Of a DNA stretch of 50,594 nucleotides, positions 34,093-45,515 are shown one piece after another (position 1 is the first letter of the stretch; each line of letters opens with the position of its first letter). The position numbers and the translations under genes are program-made. The notes under the pieces were generated by a model, which did not search any database, was not told where the DNA came from, and worked only from the letters and a program-made list of their open reading frames with translations. The DNA is from Conoideocrella luteorostrata (lineage: Eukaryota > Ascomycota > Sordariomycetes > Hypocreales > Clavicipitaceae): assembly GCA_032433595.1 (NCBI GenBank), contig JASWJB010000322.1, forward strand, positions 1-50,594, given 5' to 3'.

Positions 34093-35834
34093 ATGACTGA
34101 TCAGCTAGTAGATCAGCTGCGAAGCACACAACTTAGGTCCGTAGCCTTTCACAAGGTGCCTCAGACGAGACGCTGCATCTTGACGGATGGCGACTATGAA
34201 AAGGTGACCTGCGTGATCTTCTGTTTGTTACTGACCTGGTTTCATCTGTAGCGATGGCATCCCTCCACAAAATGACGACTGGAAGAAGAGCCTGAAGCTC
34301 CCTTCGAAGGATAACAGACAACAAACAGAGGTATGCAGATGACAAGAACATGCGGTGCTAGTCCCCCCTTTCACCATATTCTCCCAACATGATTGGTTTC
34401 ATTTGGACTAAAGAGGACCTTTGTCTCTTTCTCTTTTTGCAGGATGTGACGAAAACGAAAGGCTTGGAATTCGAAAACTTTGCGTTAAAACGAGATTTGC
34501 TCATGGGCATTTTCGAAGCCGGTTTCGAAAAACCCTCACCGATTCAGGAAGAGTCCATTCCCGTTGCTCTGACCGGGCGGGACATTTTGGCCAGAGCTAA
34601 GAATGGCACTGGCAAAACGGCAGCTTTCGTCATCCCAACTCTGGAGCGCATCAACCCTAAGATTTCCAAGATTCAATGTCTTATTCTCGTCCCGACTCGT
34701 GAACTTGCCATGCAAACATCTCAAGTTTGCAAGACGCTCGGCAAGCACCTAGGTATTAATGTCATGGTCACCACTGGCGGTACCGGTTTGCGTGATGACA
34801 TTTTGCGTCTGCAAGAACCCGTTCACATTGTCGTTGGAACACCCGGCCGTATCCTCGATCTTGCAGGAAAGAATGTTGCAGATCTCAGCGAATGCCCCAT
34901 GTTCATCATGGACGAAGCTGACAAACTCTTGTCTATTGAGTTCACTCCCGTCATTGAGCAGCTCCTCCAGTTTCACCCCAAGGATCGTCAAGTTATGCTC
35001 TTCTCCGCTACCTTCCCCCTCTCAGTTAAGGATTTCTCTGATAAGAACATGGTCTCCCCTTACGAGATCAATCTCATGGACGAACTTACGCTCCGCGGTA
35101 TCACCCAGTATTACGCTTTCGTTGAGGAGAAGCAAAAGGTTCACTGCTTAAACACCCTCTTCTCTAAACTTCAAATCAATCAGTCCATCATCTTCTGCAA
35201 CTCGACCAACCGAGTCGAGCTGCTCGCCAAGAAGATCACCGAGCTGGGCTATTCTTGTTTCTATAGTCACGCTAGAATGCAACAACAAGCTCGCAACCGC
35301 GTCTTTCACGACTTCCGCAATGGTGTGTGCCGGAACCTTGTCTGTTCTGATCTCCTCACTCGTGGTATCGATATTCAGGCCGTCAATGTTGTCATCAATT
35401 TTGACTTTCCCAAGAACGCTGAAACTTATCTGCATCGCATTGGTCGATCTGGCCGCTATGGTCATCTTGGTCTGGCTATTAACCTGATCAATTGGGAAGA
35501 TCGTTTCAACCTTTACAATATCGAAAGAGATTTGGGTACCGAAATTCAGCCCATTCCTCCTAGCATTGATAAGAGTCTCTACGTATATGAAAATCCTGAA
35601 TCCATTCCCAGACCAATCTCGAATCTCCCCAACAACGGCCAGCAGACCCAGCAGGGTTTCTCTCAACAGCCCATGCCTCAGCAGTTTCAAGGCAACTGGC
35701 AGAGCCAGAATGGCCATCATAACAATTTTAATGGCAGCCGGGGACGTGGTCGTGGTCGTGGCTACCGCGGACGCGGCGGTGGCGGCGGGTTCGGTGGTCG
35801 AGGTCGTGGCCAACCTCGCGAAGCTCAGTCATGA
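34093..35834 (+). CDS. DHH1: DEAD-box RNA helicase Dhh1 (DDX6 family)
   Basis: Exons 34093-34136, 34252-34330 and 34443-35834 (phases 2 and 0) give 504 residues. Dhh1 activates mRNA decapping and represses translation in P-bodies, working with Pat1, Edc3 and Not1. Helicase motifs are complete: Q motif (EKPSPIQ), I (AKNGTGKT, about 93-100), Ia (PTRELA), Ib (TPGR), II (DEAD), III (SAT), IV (IIFCNS), V (TRGID) and VI (HRIGRSGR). The [20 protein letters not shown] start is typical of the DDX6 branch. The C-terminus is Gln-rich, then an RGG/RGRG tail that probably binds RNA. The first donor is GTCCGT, weaker than the others in this window, but it keeps frame and joins [12 protein letters not shown], which fits the family N-terminus. 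Confidence 0.95.
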
Positions 35835-37554
35835 TTTGATTCCACACATATTTAGAAATGTGGGTAGTTATGAAAGGGGCGAAGATGATGGTTTGCGAGG
35901 TTTTTTTTCGTGTTTGATTTTACGTCTGGGGGTGGGAGTGGGCAAGCAAAGGGACTTCCTTTCGTTTTACCATTAAGGAGATTGATGGAGGGAGCGGCGG
36001 GAGAGGAGTTGGTTTGTTATCTATTATCTGTTGGATTGTACATTATTCGCGCAATTTTTTTTTTTTGGCGAATCGGCGGTACGGCGAACCGGGCTTGATT
36101 TGCTGTCTTGACTGATTGTCACTGTTTGGCATCATGTCAGCATTACTTCCCTTCCCTTTAGCGTGTTTTCTTGCGCTCTCTGGGAGAGGAACAAAACGAG
36201 GGGAACCAATGCGCTCCTGAACGAGGATTTTGCCGTTCTACTTTTTTTTATCCAACCTTGGTTTGCATTGGCGCAGTGGTGTTTTTCAACTTTGGCTTGT
36301 GGCATACACCTTCCGGGTTGGCTCTGAGATGAAATGTTATGCCAGAAGATCTTACATACATGCTCTCGTGAAGCGTGCGCTATATGAGGACGAACACTTT
36401 CGGATCACAAGAGAGACTTATGGTTTACATGTCATGGATACAAAAACGCGCTGTATCGAAGCTGTTGGCGTAGCTGCTGCATTGAAATGGTGTTAGCTAC
36501 GGGGGCAGGGTGGCGAGGCGTATCAGGTTATCACTCTGGACATATTTGTTTCTGCTTGCTTCCAGGTTGCAGGAACAAAGTACTGGCAACTTGTGAATCA
36601 TGGAAGGTACGGGGGCTGGACGGATGAATGACTCAGTTGGGGTGGATGATGATACCACGGATGACACTAAGTTTATGAGTAGGGGGGCGGTCGGGTAGGC
36701 CTGGTTCCAGCTGACCTACTTTCAATAATGGAGACATTAACGAAGAGTTATGTCGGTTGGTGGGAGATAGTTGAGCTGGAATGGCTTCAATGGTTGTCCC
36801 ATGAGATGTGATGATGTATACCAGGAACCGCACAGAATTGCTGTTGAAAGAAAACTGGCTTCCAGGTGTCCGATGTGGTGAAAGGACATTTTGCACCGGA
36901 TCTGAGGAGCTGGGGATGGGGATGGGGAAGAAAAGAGAAAAAGCATACAAAAACAAAAGTGTTTGGGACAGAAAGTTGGACAGACTGGCTAGCTTTCGGA
37001 TCAGTCAATGATGGACGAAACATTGAGGGCTACATGGCAACCTATTCTCCGAATATTAATGGGACTGGTGAGGTAGACAGTGTAGTCTGAGCAAAATGAA
37101 AGTCAAATTTCTGTCTCACTTGTCGCATCTACTTGACATCACGGTGAGCTTTGCGGATGGACGTGTATACAGGCTTCAAGTATATGGATCTGAAATTGGA
37201 AACTCTCGAGACTTGACACATGGAGCATGAGAAAACCTACGACCTCACATTTGCATCCGGATGGAAGGTGAGCCAAGCCAAGTAGCAGGGAGGAGACATC
37301 AAAGCGTCTCAGTTACAGCCTTTGGCGCGAGGAAGGTAGAACGATACCGCCGGTGACGAATTGAGATGTGTTCGAGAAATCGAAGTCATTCTGAATATAA
37401 TGTCATTTCTTATATAGCCATCAGTTTTCAGGCGTCCCGGCCGAGAAATTCATATTTCAGAGGCTTAAAGTTTGTGGGCTGCCACGAGAGGATGATATGT
37501 CAGTGAGCTCCGGTTCTCGGCGTCTAGCGGAACTTGCATATATAGTCGGAGGGA
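35835..37554. other. Intergenic region, no gene seen
   Basis: About 1.7 kb. The first part is probably the DHH1 3' UTR (T-rich, with a T11 run near 36055). The frame at 36230-36496 has no protein character. Nothing else recognisable. Confidence 0.6.
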
Positions 37555-38559
37555 ATGTCGCAAGAACAAATTTTAGGTCCTAGAACCACAATCTCAAGTG
37601 CCAAAGAGACTCTGCGAAACGCAGTTACTGCAAGTATATCGGTACGTGAAATTCACAGTTCCTATTTTCGAATGGTCCACTAACACGGTTCTTGTAGGCC
37701 CTCTCACGGTCACGAGATGGACTACTCCGACGCTGGATATACGTTCCCTTCGGCATATTAGCCATCCTTGCAGCGTGTTATGGCGTAGATGTGCTCTTTA
37801 AAGCTATCTCGGTGGCATTTCCTACCTCGGCAGCGTGTCTGGTATTGCTATTTTTCGGTTTATTAGGTTCAGAGGTTCTATAAGGAACGCACTGGATGAG
37901 GAATTTGGTGACTTGTTCTCAACTATCCTCGACGCGAGCATCGTCTCGCTCGCCCTCCCAATGTTCCAATACCGCCGAGAACTGAAGCAGCACTTCTTAG
38001 CAATCATCATCCTCAACATACTCATCTCAGTAGGATCCGTTTTCTCCTATCTTGCGATATGCTACACAGTGGGAATAGAAGCCAGGCGTAGTCTGGCATT
38101 TGCCTCGAGCAGTCCGACTCTGGCCCTTGCCACACCCGCCACCCAGAACCTTGGAGAAGATTCGTTCACGGTGGCAGCGTTGGCGATAGCAAGTGGTATT
38201 TTGGGGGTCTTGGTGGCAGAGAGATGATGAGGTGGTTGAGAATACCGGATGGTTATGTATTCAAGAAACGCGTGTCTCCTTCTTCGTCTCTCGACTTCCA
38301 CTTTATTTTGATTTCATACGCTTGACTGTTGTGTATGATTCGTACCGACAGGTGGTTTTGAATTCAAGATGACTACGTGACTAGAGGAATCACTCTGGGC
38401 GTCAATTCCAGTGCCATCGGCACGGCACTGCTACTTAGGACGGACCCTCGCGCTGCTGCATTGTCGAGTCTGTCCATGACCGTGTTTGGTACAGTGACGG
38501 TACTATTGACATTGATACCACCTATAGCGAGTGTGATTCGGGGGCTGGTTGCTCAATAG
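37555..38559 (+). pseudogene. Broken LrgA/LrgB-type membrane protein gene
   Basis: Three pieces of one fungal LrgAB-type gene remain. Piece 1: exons 37555-37641 and 37698-37883 encode SAKETLRNAVTAS, then RRWIYVPFGILAILAACYGVD and further LrgA-like helices, ending at TAA 37881. Piece 2, in another frame from about 37892, encodes STILDASIVSLALPMFQYRR and ALATPATQNLG, ending at TGA 38225-38227. Piece 3, after a 117-nt intron at 38252-38368, encodes DDYVTRGITLGVNSSAIGTA and DPRAAALSSLSMTVFG to the stop at 38557. Homologues as I know them have a long stretch between pieces 1 and 2 that is missing here, and one lost A before ATGATGAGG explains the second break. Chloroplast PLGG1 and bacterial CidA/LrgB transporters share this fold; the original fungal role is unknown. 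Confidence 0.75.
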
Positions 38560-38889
38560 GATATCTAATGTCAATGTTGAAATGGTTTCATAGCTTATAC
38601 ATATGATGTCGAAAGGCAGAAGTATTAGCTGTGCTTGAGGCAAGTTTTTGCCAATTAAGAAACGATCTAACAGCCGTGACAACACAATAACACTCCCAAG
38701 TTTAAGCCGGTAGAAGCATGATGGCAGCTCCCATTTCTCATATGCAGAAACCAGATCTGCAAACCAAAAACCACCAAAGACGCCGTGAACATGATGCTAC
38801 AACACTCCAGCCGCCCCCCATTCTAACTCCATCTATGCAAGATTATATGAAACCAGTAAAAAAGAACACGCCTGCTTCCCCCTCGCACT
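38560..38889. other. Short convergent spacer, no gene seen
   Basis: 330 bp between the LrgAB pseudogene and the stop of the proline-rich gene on the opposite strand. Only 3'-UTR-like sequence. Confidence 0.6.
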
Positions 38890-40557
38890 CTAATTCGTCT
38901 TGCCCCTTAGGGCATCCACCTCTCTCTGCAACGCATCCAAGTCTGCCAAAATATCCGCACTCTTTCCAGACTCAGCTTTGATATATCCCTCGGGTGGTTT
39001 CGCTAACGAGGCCACGTTATTGCCACTACCACTGCGGTGTCGAGGCGGCGGTGGCGGCGGTGGGGGAAGACCCTCGCGAGACCGATTCTCGGCGGAAATA
39101 CGACGACTTGTTGCTTCGACATTGTTGATACTAGGAGGGCGACGGACTGAAGAGTGGCGAGCTGGCGGTGGAGGTGGGGCGGAAGATTTGTTGAGTGTGT
39201 GTGGTAAGGCGTCGGCTGAGGATGAGTTATTGTAGTCGAGCTGGTCTGTTAAAATAGTTGCTTGAGCCGTGCCAGGTGGTGAGACGCTCGGGGTCGATAT
39301 TTGGCTCGTTTGTCTGGGTGCAGTATGCGGTCTTCGAGGGGGAGGGGGCGCCGGGGTATGTCCGCTTGATCTGGTGCTGTCAGAACGAGTAGGCGCCTTT
39401 TCGGTCGATGTTCGTCGCGGACCGTCGCCATCGACCACCTTACTGTCGGATCTTGTATGTCCTCGCGGTGGAGGCGGTGCAGGGGCCGGCTTCCTGCTTG
39501 TATTTGTTCTGTTTAGAGCAGAGTTTAATTGGGGTTCGATCTCTTCCTCCGCTTCTCCGGCGGGCACTCTACCAGTCTCACGATTGGACAGTGACTCTCC
39601 TTCATCATCATTATCTTCTTCTTCGTCTTCTTCTTCCTTTTCTTCCTCTGCACTCCTTCGTTGTGATGCAGACAAGGATTTAATACTTAACCCATGTCCA
39701 ACATCATCATTATCACCCAGAACCTCCTTCAGCTTAATATGCTGGCTGAGTGATTTCCCATGTCGTGAACTTGGGGGAGGGGGTGGTGCTTTTTTATCTT
39801 TGTTGGGTTGCCGTGGCGCAACGGCGTTTGACGTATCGCCATCTTCCTCTTCCCCTTCCTCTTCCTCATCACTGTCAGAGGAGTCGGTAGAGCTTTGGTG
39901 ATAGCCGCCCTGAAAGTTCCTCGACCTTTGTGGCGCGGGAACCGCAGATGACGATTTCATGGCCAAGGTGTCGTCATCGGTCGTGTTGACAGGGGTCGCC
40001 TTATCACCGACACTGCCAGTCATGAGCAGTCTCCCAAAGGAATCAACATTAAGCGATTTCCGGCCTGCGTTCGCAGCCTTGAGAGCTTCTCCCTCCTCCT
40101 TTCTCTCTTTTTGTAGTTCTTCAAAGCCTTCTATGTCTTGTAGGGTTTTGCTGAAAGGATTTGCCGGTATATGATTGGCAGAAACACCATCTTGTGACTG
40201 TTGATATTGATGCTGCGGCGGCAGTGACGACATAACAGGTGGTGGTGTAGCAGTGCTATCACGGTCGCTCTCACTTGCAGACGAAGCGCCGTTGAAAGGG
40301 TCGAAGCTCAGATGGTAGTTCGCAAAATTGAAAGAATCGTCCGATAGTCGCGCAGGCGGCTGAGAACCGTCAAATTTCCATTCCGGTGAGTCGGGTGATA
40401 ACGGCGGAGGTGATAGAACCCGAACTTTTTTGACAGGCTTACTCTTCCTGTCGCTGGCAGCAACGGGATCTTCGCTGCGTAGGCTCGACTTGGGCGAGCC
40501 GGTGCGGGCAGTGTCCAGGGTCCCGGGAGCCTTCTTGCGAAATGGATTGGAAGACAT
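38890..40557 (-). CDS. Proline-rich, mostly disordered protein with NPF motifs
   Basis: A single exon of 555 residues from the first ATG at 40557 (MSSNPFRKKAPG). NPF motifs at residues 4-6 and in PANPFSKT are ligands of EH domains, which in fungi sit on endocytic adaptors (Pan1, Ede1, End3). Many polyproline runs (APPPPPSSR, APAPPPPRG, LPPPPPPPPRH) suit SH3, profilin or WW binding. Two long acidic tracts separate them. A short helical end (DILADLDALQREVDALRGK) may dimerise. No enzymatic domain, signal peptide or membrane helix. The make-up suggests an endocytic or actin-patch scaffold, which is inference; I do not recognise an exact orthologue. Composition is highly biased, but strong acidic and Pro codon patterns over the whole length and a clean start support a real gene. 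Confidence 0.75.
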   Translation of the reverse strand: MSSNPFRKKAPGTLDTARTGSPKSSLRSEDPVAASDRKSKPVKKVRVLSPPPLSPDSPEWKFDGSQPPARLSDDSFNFANYHLSFDPFNGASSASESDRDSTATPPPVMSSLPPQHQYQQSQDGVSANHIPANPFSKTLQDIEGFEELQKERKEEGEALKAANAGRKSLNVDSFGRLLMTGSVGDKATPVNTTDDDTLAMKSSSAVPAPQRSRNFQGGYHQSSTDSSDSDEEEEGEEEDGDTSNAVAPRQPNKDKKAPPPPPSSRHGKSLSQHIKLKEVLGDNDDVGHGLSIKSLSASQRRSAEEEKEEEDEEEDNDDEGESLSNRETGRVPAGEAEEEIEPQLNSALNRTNTSRKPAPAPPPPRGHTRSDSKVVDGDGPRRTSTEKAPTRSDSTRSSGHTPAPPPPRRPHTAPRQTSQISTPSVSPPGTAQATILTDQLDYNNSSSADALPHTLNKSSAPPPPPARHSSVRRPPSINNVEATSRRISAENRSREGLPPPPPPPPRHRSGSGNNVASLAKPPEGYIKAESGKSADILADLDALQREVDALRGKTN

Positions 40558-43500
40558 GGTTAGGTCTGTCTCTGCACGTGAGCCTTGGGATGTAATAGAG
40601 GTGAGGTGAGGTGATTTTCGGGTGATCTGCGCCAGGTGTGCGGCGCAGGTACAAGGTGGTACGGAGTGCTGCGTAAATGGTTGGTACAATAGATAGGTCT
40701 AGACCGAAAGTGACCAGTCTCTTCAAGATCGAAGGGCTCGGGGCCAAAATGAGAGGGATGACAGCATCTTCCTCTGACCTGCAACTCTCCTTGCCCTCAC
40801 TGTATCACTCGACCGTTTCCCTCGAACGGCGTGATCAGAGCCTCAACGGCAGCGGAGACAAGTTGAGCATAGAAATGGCAGACGTTTGCCTACTAGGCAC
40901 CCAGCTGAAGCTATGAGAAGACTGTGGATAGAGTGACGAGAACCGCCCCTCTACCACGCAATCAAGAGAGAAGCTTACCAAAGCAGTGTGGCAAGGAACA
41001 GAATAGCGTGCTACAGGATGATAACCGCTGCGTGGTCGATGCAACGAGCGGCCGGAACAGCCGGTTGGGGATGGGATGGGATGGAATTGAATTGAGGGGT
41101 CCGGATCGCCAACCCAAAGAACAGAGGTTGCCCACCGGTTTCCGGGCGGGTACACACTCGACTATTTTTCGGCGAGTCTGTGGCAGTTGGCGGTAAAATG
41201 TGACTCAAGAGACGAGGCCAAACAGTATTTCCTAGTAACGTGAGCTAAGCTGCTCCATGAGCATCTTGTACCACGATTACTAGTCTGAACGGATGGAGGG
41301 GCATTTGAGCGAGGAAGCGGCTAACTAGGCTGCACGGAGTACTCCGTACAGAGCTGCTCGGTCGTTACGACAAATATTCACCAGGGCCAGAGAGCCCGCC
41401 TACGCAAGCCAAACTGGTGGGTGATGTCATTAAAGAAATACCAATGGCATGTCGCTCCTGTCACGCATTTGCAGGTACCCTGTTAACTGGTATGTTGAGC
41501 CTGCACCATCGCACCACTACGGGATACTCCGTACACAGCTTGAGAATACCCTAGGACTCCCATTATCTTCTAATGTTAAGGGAGGAATAACTAGTACCGA
41601 GACCCGACAGAGACATTCCAAATTCCACGATTCCACGCACGCTGCTTATTTGTGACACATCTATCTTTCGACACCAATACGGCTTTAACGGAGTGGGACC
41701 CAAGCTTTGCCAGAGCCCGATGGGTTCTTTCGTTTGATATCTTTTTCAGGATAATGCCAGCGTCGATAAGCAGATAACCAACTACTCCGCAACCGTCATG
41801 CAGTCCGTAGTACTCCGCAGGGGAGCTTGTGCATGGTCCAGGTGTGGGTTTTGGCTAGCCAGCATGGCTCCTCACGTGGGGGGTCACATGTATTACGATG
41901 CAGCCCCACCCGCGACGGTTCGTGTAAGTCGGGGTGATTCGACTACAAGAACAGGAGGCATCCTGTAGGCAGCGTCTGGACACAGAGTGGTCGCAGTGGT
42001 CATGCATTAGCTATCAGGATTTGCGCTTAACAGATTGGCTTTTTCGAATGGCCGCGGACATTTTTCAAACTTGTCTATACGAATTTAGAGCAAGCTGGCG
42101 ATTGTAGTCTTGGTTGATATCGACTTCCAAGGTCTTGAATTAGTGTGAGATTCTCGGCGGTTCAGACAGAAAGTTCACGGGAGGGCAACTTTACGACACT
42201 AAGAGAGGGCTGGACATTAATTCTTAAGCCGGCAGAGCAATTTAATGTTGTTTAAATATCATTCTCTACGTCATCTACCCCCGGAATTAAGGTTATATCG
42301 CAATACGGGGACATTTTGCCTGCAAACGCTCCGCGGACAATTGTGACGCATTATCGAGTCGATACCTACAATGACATTCATACCCGCCAATCGCATAAAT
42401 CGTTCTCTGCTAAAAGTAATAATGTATTAAGTATATTAAGCTTCTTTTCATATCGTTGAGTTTTCTCCAACTTTTACTTCAGCAGCCTACAATTCTTTTG
42501 CCGGTCAGCGATGACCACCTGGTCGCAGTGAAGCCATCGCCGCCACGATGCGGGATTGACACGATTCACAGTGCAGTTGAAAAATGTACATATTGTTTTC
42601 GACTAAAAGACTTTCACTGTACTTGTATTGACGAAAAAGTTAGATTTTAAAGTTTCGCACGCAATCTGTCAAGTCCCTTTGTTCTTGTTGCCTAATTTGC
42701 GTGCATGTTGGGCCACGGTCGCAAGTCGATCCCGAGGGCTAAGCTGTGTCGTGCAAGGAGATTCGGAAGTCTCAACCGCTACAAGAGAGAAATGCGCATA
42801 CTTACCTTGCAGGCCGATGGCAATCAATTGGATGACTAAAAATATTCGATTTCAATGTAGTTTTTTGCACATGCGGAAGACTAATGAGCAGCTTGACTTG
42901 TGTCCAATATATTTCTTGTCGGAACCTGGCCAGCGCCGGTCGCATCGCAAACTGAACAGCCGCGCTGCAAGCTCAGACCGAAGAGATGCGGGCAGAGATG
43001 AGAGTAATTTCATGCTAGGGTAATTGATATTCAAATTCATCAAGCAATAACGGTATTTTCTAATTCTACGGGCTCCGTGGTGGGAAAATAGTCTGCAGGT
43101 AGCGATGGTGTAGATAGCTTCAGCTCAATTGCTAGAGGCGGGGTGTAGCCCAAACGTGCAGTGATTCAACTCGAGGGTCCAAAAAGTGACTTGGCACAAA
43201 ATTCACCATACGATGGGCAAGACGAGCGGGAATGGCAGAAAAAATAGCATCACCTGATAGCGACAGACAATCCACACCAGAAACATGCAGTCATTTATCA
43301 CAAACGGGGCGGGATCGATGTCAATCCAGAATGCGACAAGAGGGGATATTGGGCAGAACCTTCCGAGCTCAACACATTTGGAGACCAGAAATCGGCGACA
43401 CATGCACACAAGACAGACAACACGTCAGCACCCACAGATGGTGTCAACGTAGCAATCCGAAAATCCAATGGCCAATAAATGACTCATGCAAACTGTACTC

Positions 43501-44405
43501 CGTAATGGAGGGTCAGATTAACAAAAGCCGGCAAAAACGAAAGGGGAACGAGAAAGAAGCAAGAGAAAATGGGAAACATCGAGAGCGAAGGGTGGTGGGC
43601 GGTCGCTGCTCAACCCATCTCGGATCACACAGCAGGTACTCGGGAGAAGAAGTGATGTTGATCGCTGGCCAATCAGAAAATTGGTCACGGGGCAGGTATT
43701 GTTTTGAACGAATTGGCGCCGATTTTTACTTTAGCTCGGCACCCATGTCAGCCGGAGTGTCAGAGTCGAGCGTGACATGAAGAGGTACATGACGTGGCAT
43801 TGAAGAGGTACTTTCATGTGGCTGAGAGCCCTCGAGCACTGGAAGTGCTCAGTAGGGTGGACCACGTCCCGGATCGAGGTTTCGTGGCATGTACATGCTG
43901 AGTATCCAGCCTTGTATCGACAATAGTGCGGACAGCCGCCTAATGTGGCGCACCGTCGCGCTAAGGCCAGCCGGGAACAGTCGAGAGTATCTTTGAGCTG
44001 GTCTCGAAGGCCAGAAGCAACATGGCAGATGTTTGAGTTGTTCACTTCCCCTCCTCCTAAAGAAGCACAGCGATGGCAGTTCCACATCATGGCTTTGGCA
44101 CTAGAGTGCGTATTGTACGTTCCATGTGTACATACGGAGTGGCGGGCCAAAAAAAGAAGCTCGAGCTCGGGGGGTGAGCCAGGCCCCAGTCCCGTTTTAC
44201 ATCGCGGTTCTCTCCCAAGGCCAAGCCCTGCGTACCTAGGTAGGTAGTTTCTCAGTGCAACAGCACACACCTCTCTGGCACTGCTCGCACACCCATGCAT
44301 GCCCTCCCATGCTCTCCCACGTTCGCAGTGAAAGAATAGACGGAACTCGACACACCAGCGCGCCGCAAGGCAAGAGCTACTGATTGCGCTCCTCGCCCCG
44401 CCCGA
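40558..44405. other. 4-kb intergenic region without a supported gene
   Basis: It begins with the promoter of the proline-rich gene and ends with that of histone H1. It contains a perfect CGG-N6-CCG palindrome at 41334-41347, half-sites near 41524, 43496 and 44131, a (GGGAT)n-like run near 41068-41083, and a CCAAT (43669) facing an ATTGG (43680). The 249-codon minus frame at 43731-44480 has Cys/Arg-heavy random composition and is not accepted. Confidence 0.55.
41334..41347. repeat. CGGAGTACTCCG palindrome, second exact copy
   Basis: ACGGAGTACTCCGT again, identical over 14 bp to 484-497, about 40 kb away. It lies in the middle of the gene-free stretch between the proline-rich gene and histone H1. 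Confidence 0.8.
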
Positions 44406-44413
44406 TATATAAA
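44406..44413 (+). promoter_or_regulatory. TATA box of histone H1
   Basis: TATATAAA lies 209 bp before the H1 ATG, followed by a C/T-rich leader without ATG. It is the clearest TATA element in the window, in keeping with a strongly expressed histone gene. Confidence 0.55.
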
Positions 44414-44614
44414 CAAGCCCCATCCCCTCCACGCGCCCGACCTGGTAGCTCCTGGTTGTCCCTGCTTCTCTGGTCTTCAAACTATATTCATTTTCCGTTT
44501 TATCTCTTCTCTCCTAGTCGGTGTAGAATAAATCGCGTCTTGTTCTAAGCAAGCCCAGCCTCTCACGAGCATCACTTACACGCTTCCCACCTTTCAACAC
44601 CACATTTCATCACA

Positions 44615-45515
44615 ATGCCTCCCAAGAAGGCTGACGGCGCTGCCCCCAAGGCCAAGCCCACCCATGCTTCCTACCAGGTTCGTCGCGATCTTTTGGCCCT
44701 CTTCGTCTTCCAGAACTGTATACTAATTCATACTAGGACATGATTACTGATGCTATCGTCAATGTACGTGCTGATTTCACCGCGCTTTCCGGCGCAATGT
44801 ATTGGAGGACCGGTATGGTCGCATGGGTGTCGAGCCGCTCGTCGCTTCTCAACAAGTCTTCGTCTCGCCCTGATAGGCCGTATCAGTCATGACATTGTTT
44901 AGTTCGGAACGTATTTTATTTTTACTTGACTAACTAAATCGTTTTCGTCTGCTACAGCTCAAGGACCGCAATGGCTCTAGCCGTCAGTCCCTCAAGAAGT
45001 ACGTCAAGGCCAACAACAGCTTCGCCAACGTCTCGGACAACATGTTCGACTCCCTGTTCAACAAGGCACTGAAGACTGGAGTTGAGAAGGGTGTCTTCGC
45101 CCAACCCAAGGGTCCCTCCGGCGGCACCAAGCTGGCCAAGAAGAAGGCTGAGCCCAAGAAACCTGCTGTGAAGAAGGAGACTGTAAAGAAACCCGCCGCT
45201 AAGAAGGCTGCTGCTCCCAAGAAAGCCGCTGCCGCAAAGACTGAGAAGAAGACCACCACTACAGCTCCCAAAAAGGCTGCTCCCAAGAAGGCTGCCTCTG
45301 CCACCACCAAGAAGCCAGCTGCCAAGGTATGTTTTTGCGCTGCAAGCGACACAAAATTTCATTGGGGTAGTTTACTAACAGATTTTCAGTCCGACTCTGC
45401 CTTGACTAAGACCAAGACTGGTCGTGTCGCCAAGACAACAAAGCCCGCTGCTAAGAAGGCTGCTGCGCCGAAGAAAGCTGCCGCTCCCAAGAAGGCTGCC
45501 GCTGCCAAGGCATAA
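44615..45515 (+). CDS. Linker histone H1
   Basis: Exons 44615-44677, 44737-44763, 44958-45326 and 45390-45515, all phase 0, give 194 residues. It binds linker DNA and compacts chromatin. The winged-helix H15 domain covers about residues 15-90: HASYQDMITDAIVNLKDRNG, SSRQSLKKYVKAN, and LFNKALKTGVEKGVF followed by GPSGGTKL. The tail is Lys/Ala/Pro-rich with repeated PKKAA and AAKKAA units, typical of H1. The second exon encodes just nine residues (DMITDAIVN) and is bordered by a 194-nt intron, so gene predictors may skip it; without it the first H15 helix would be broken. TATA box about 209 bp upstream. The gene stands alone, not in a core-histone pair. Confidence 0.94.

Noticed and set aside
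41068..41083. GGGATGGGATGGGAT-like run
   Set aside because: Three imperfect pentamers; too short to call a telomere-like or G-quadruplex element.
43731..44480. 249-codon minus-strand frame upstream of histone H1
   Set aside because: Random-looking composition rich in Cys and Arg, no motif, and it covers the H1 TATA box and promoter.
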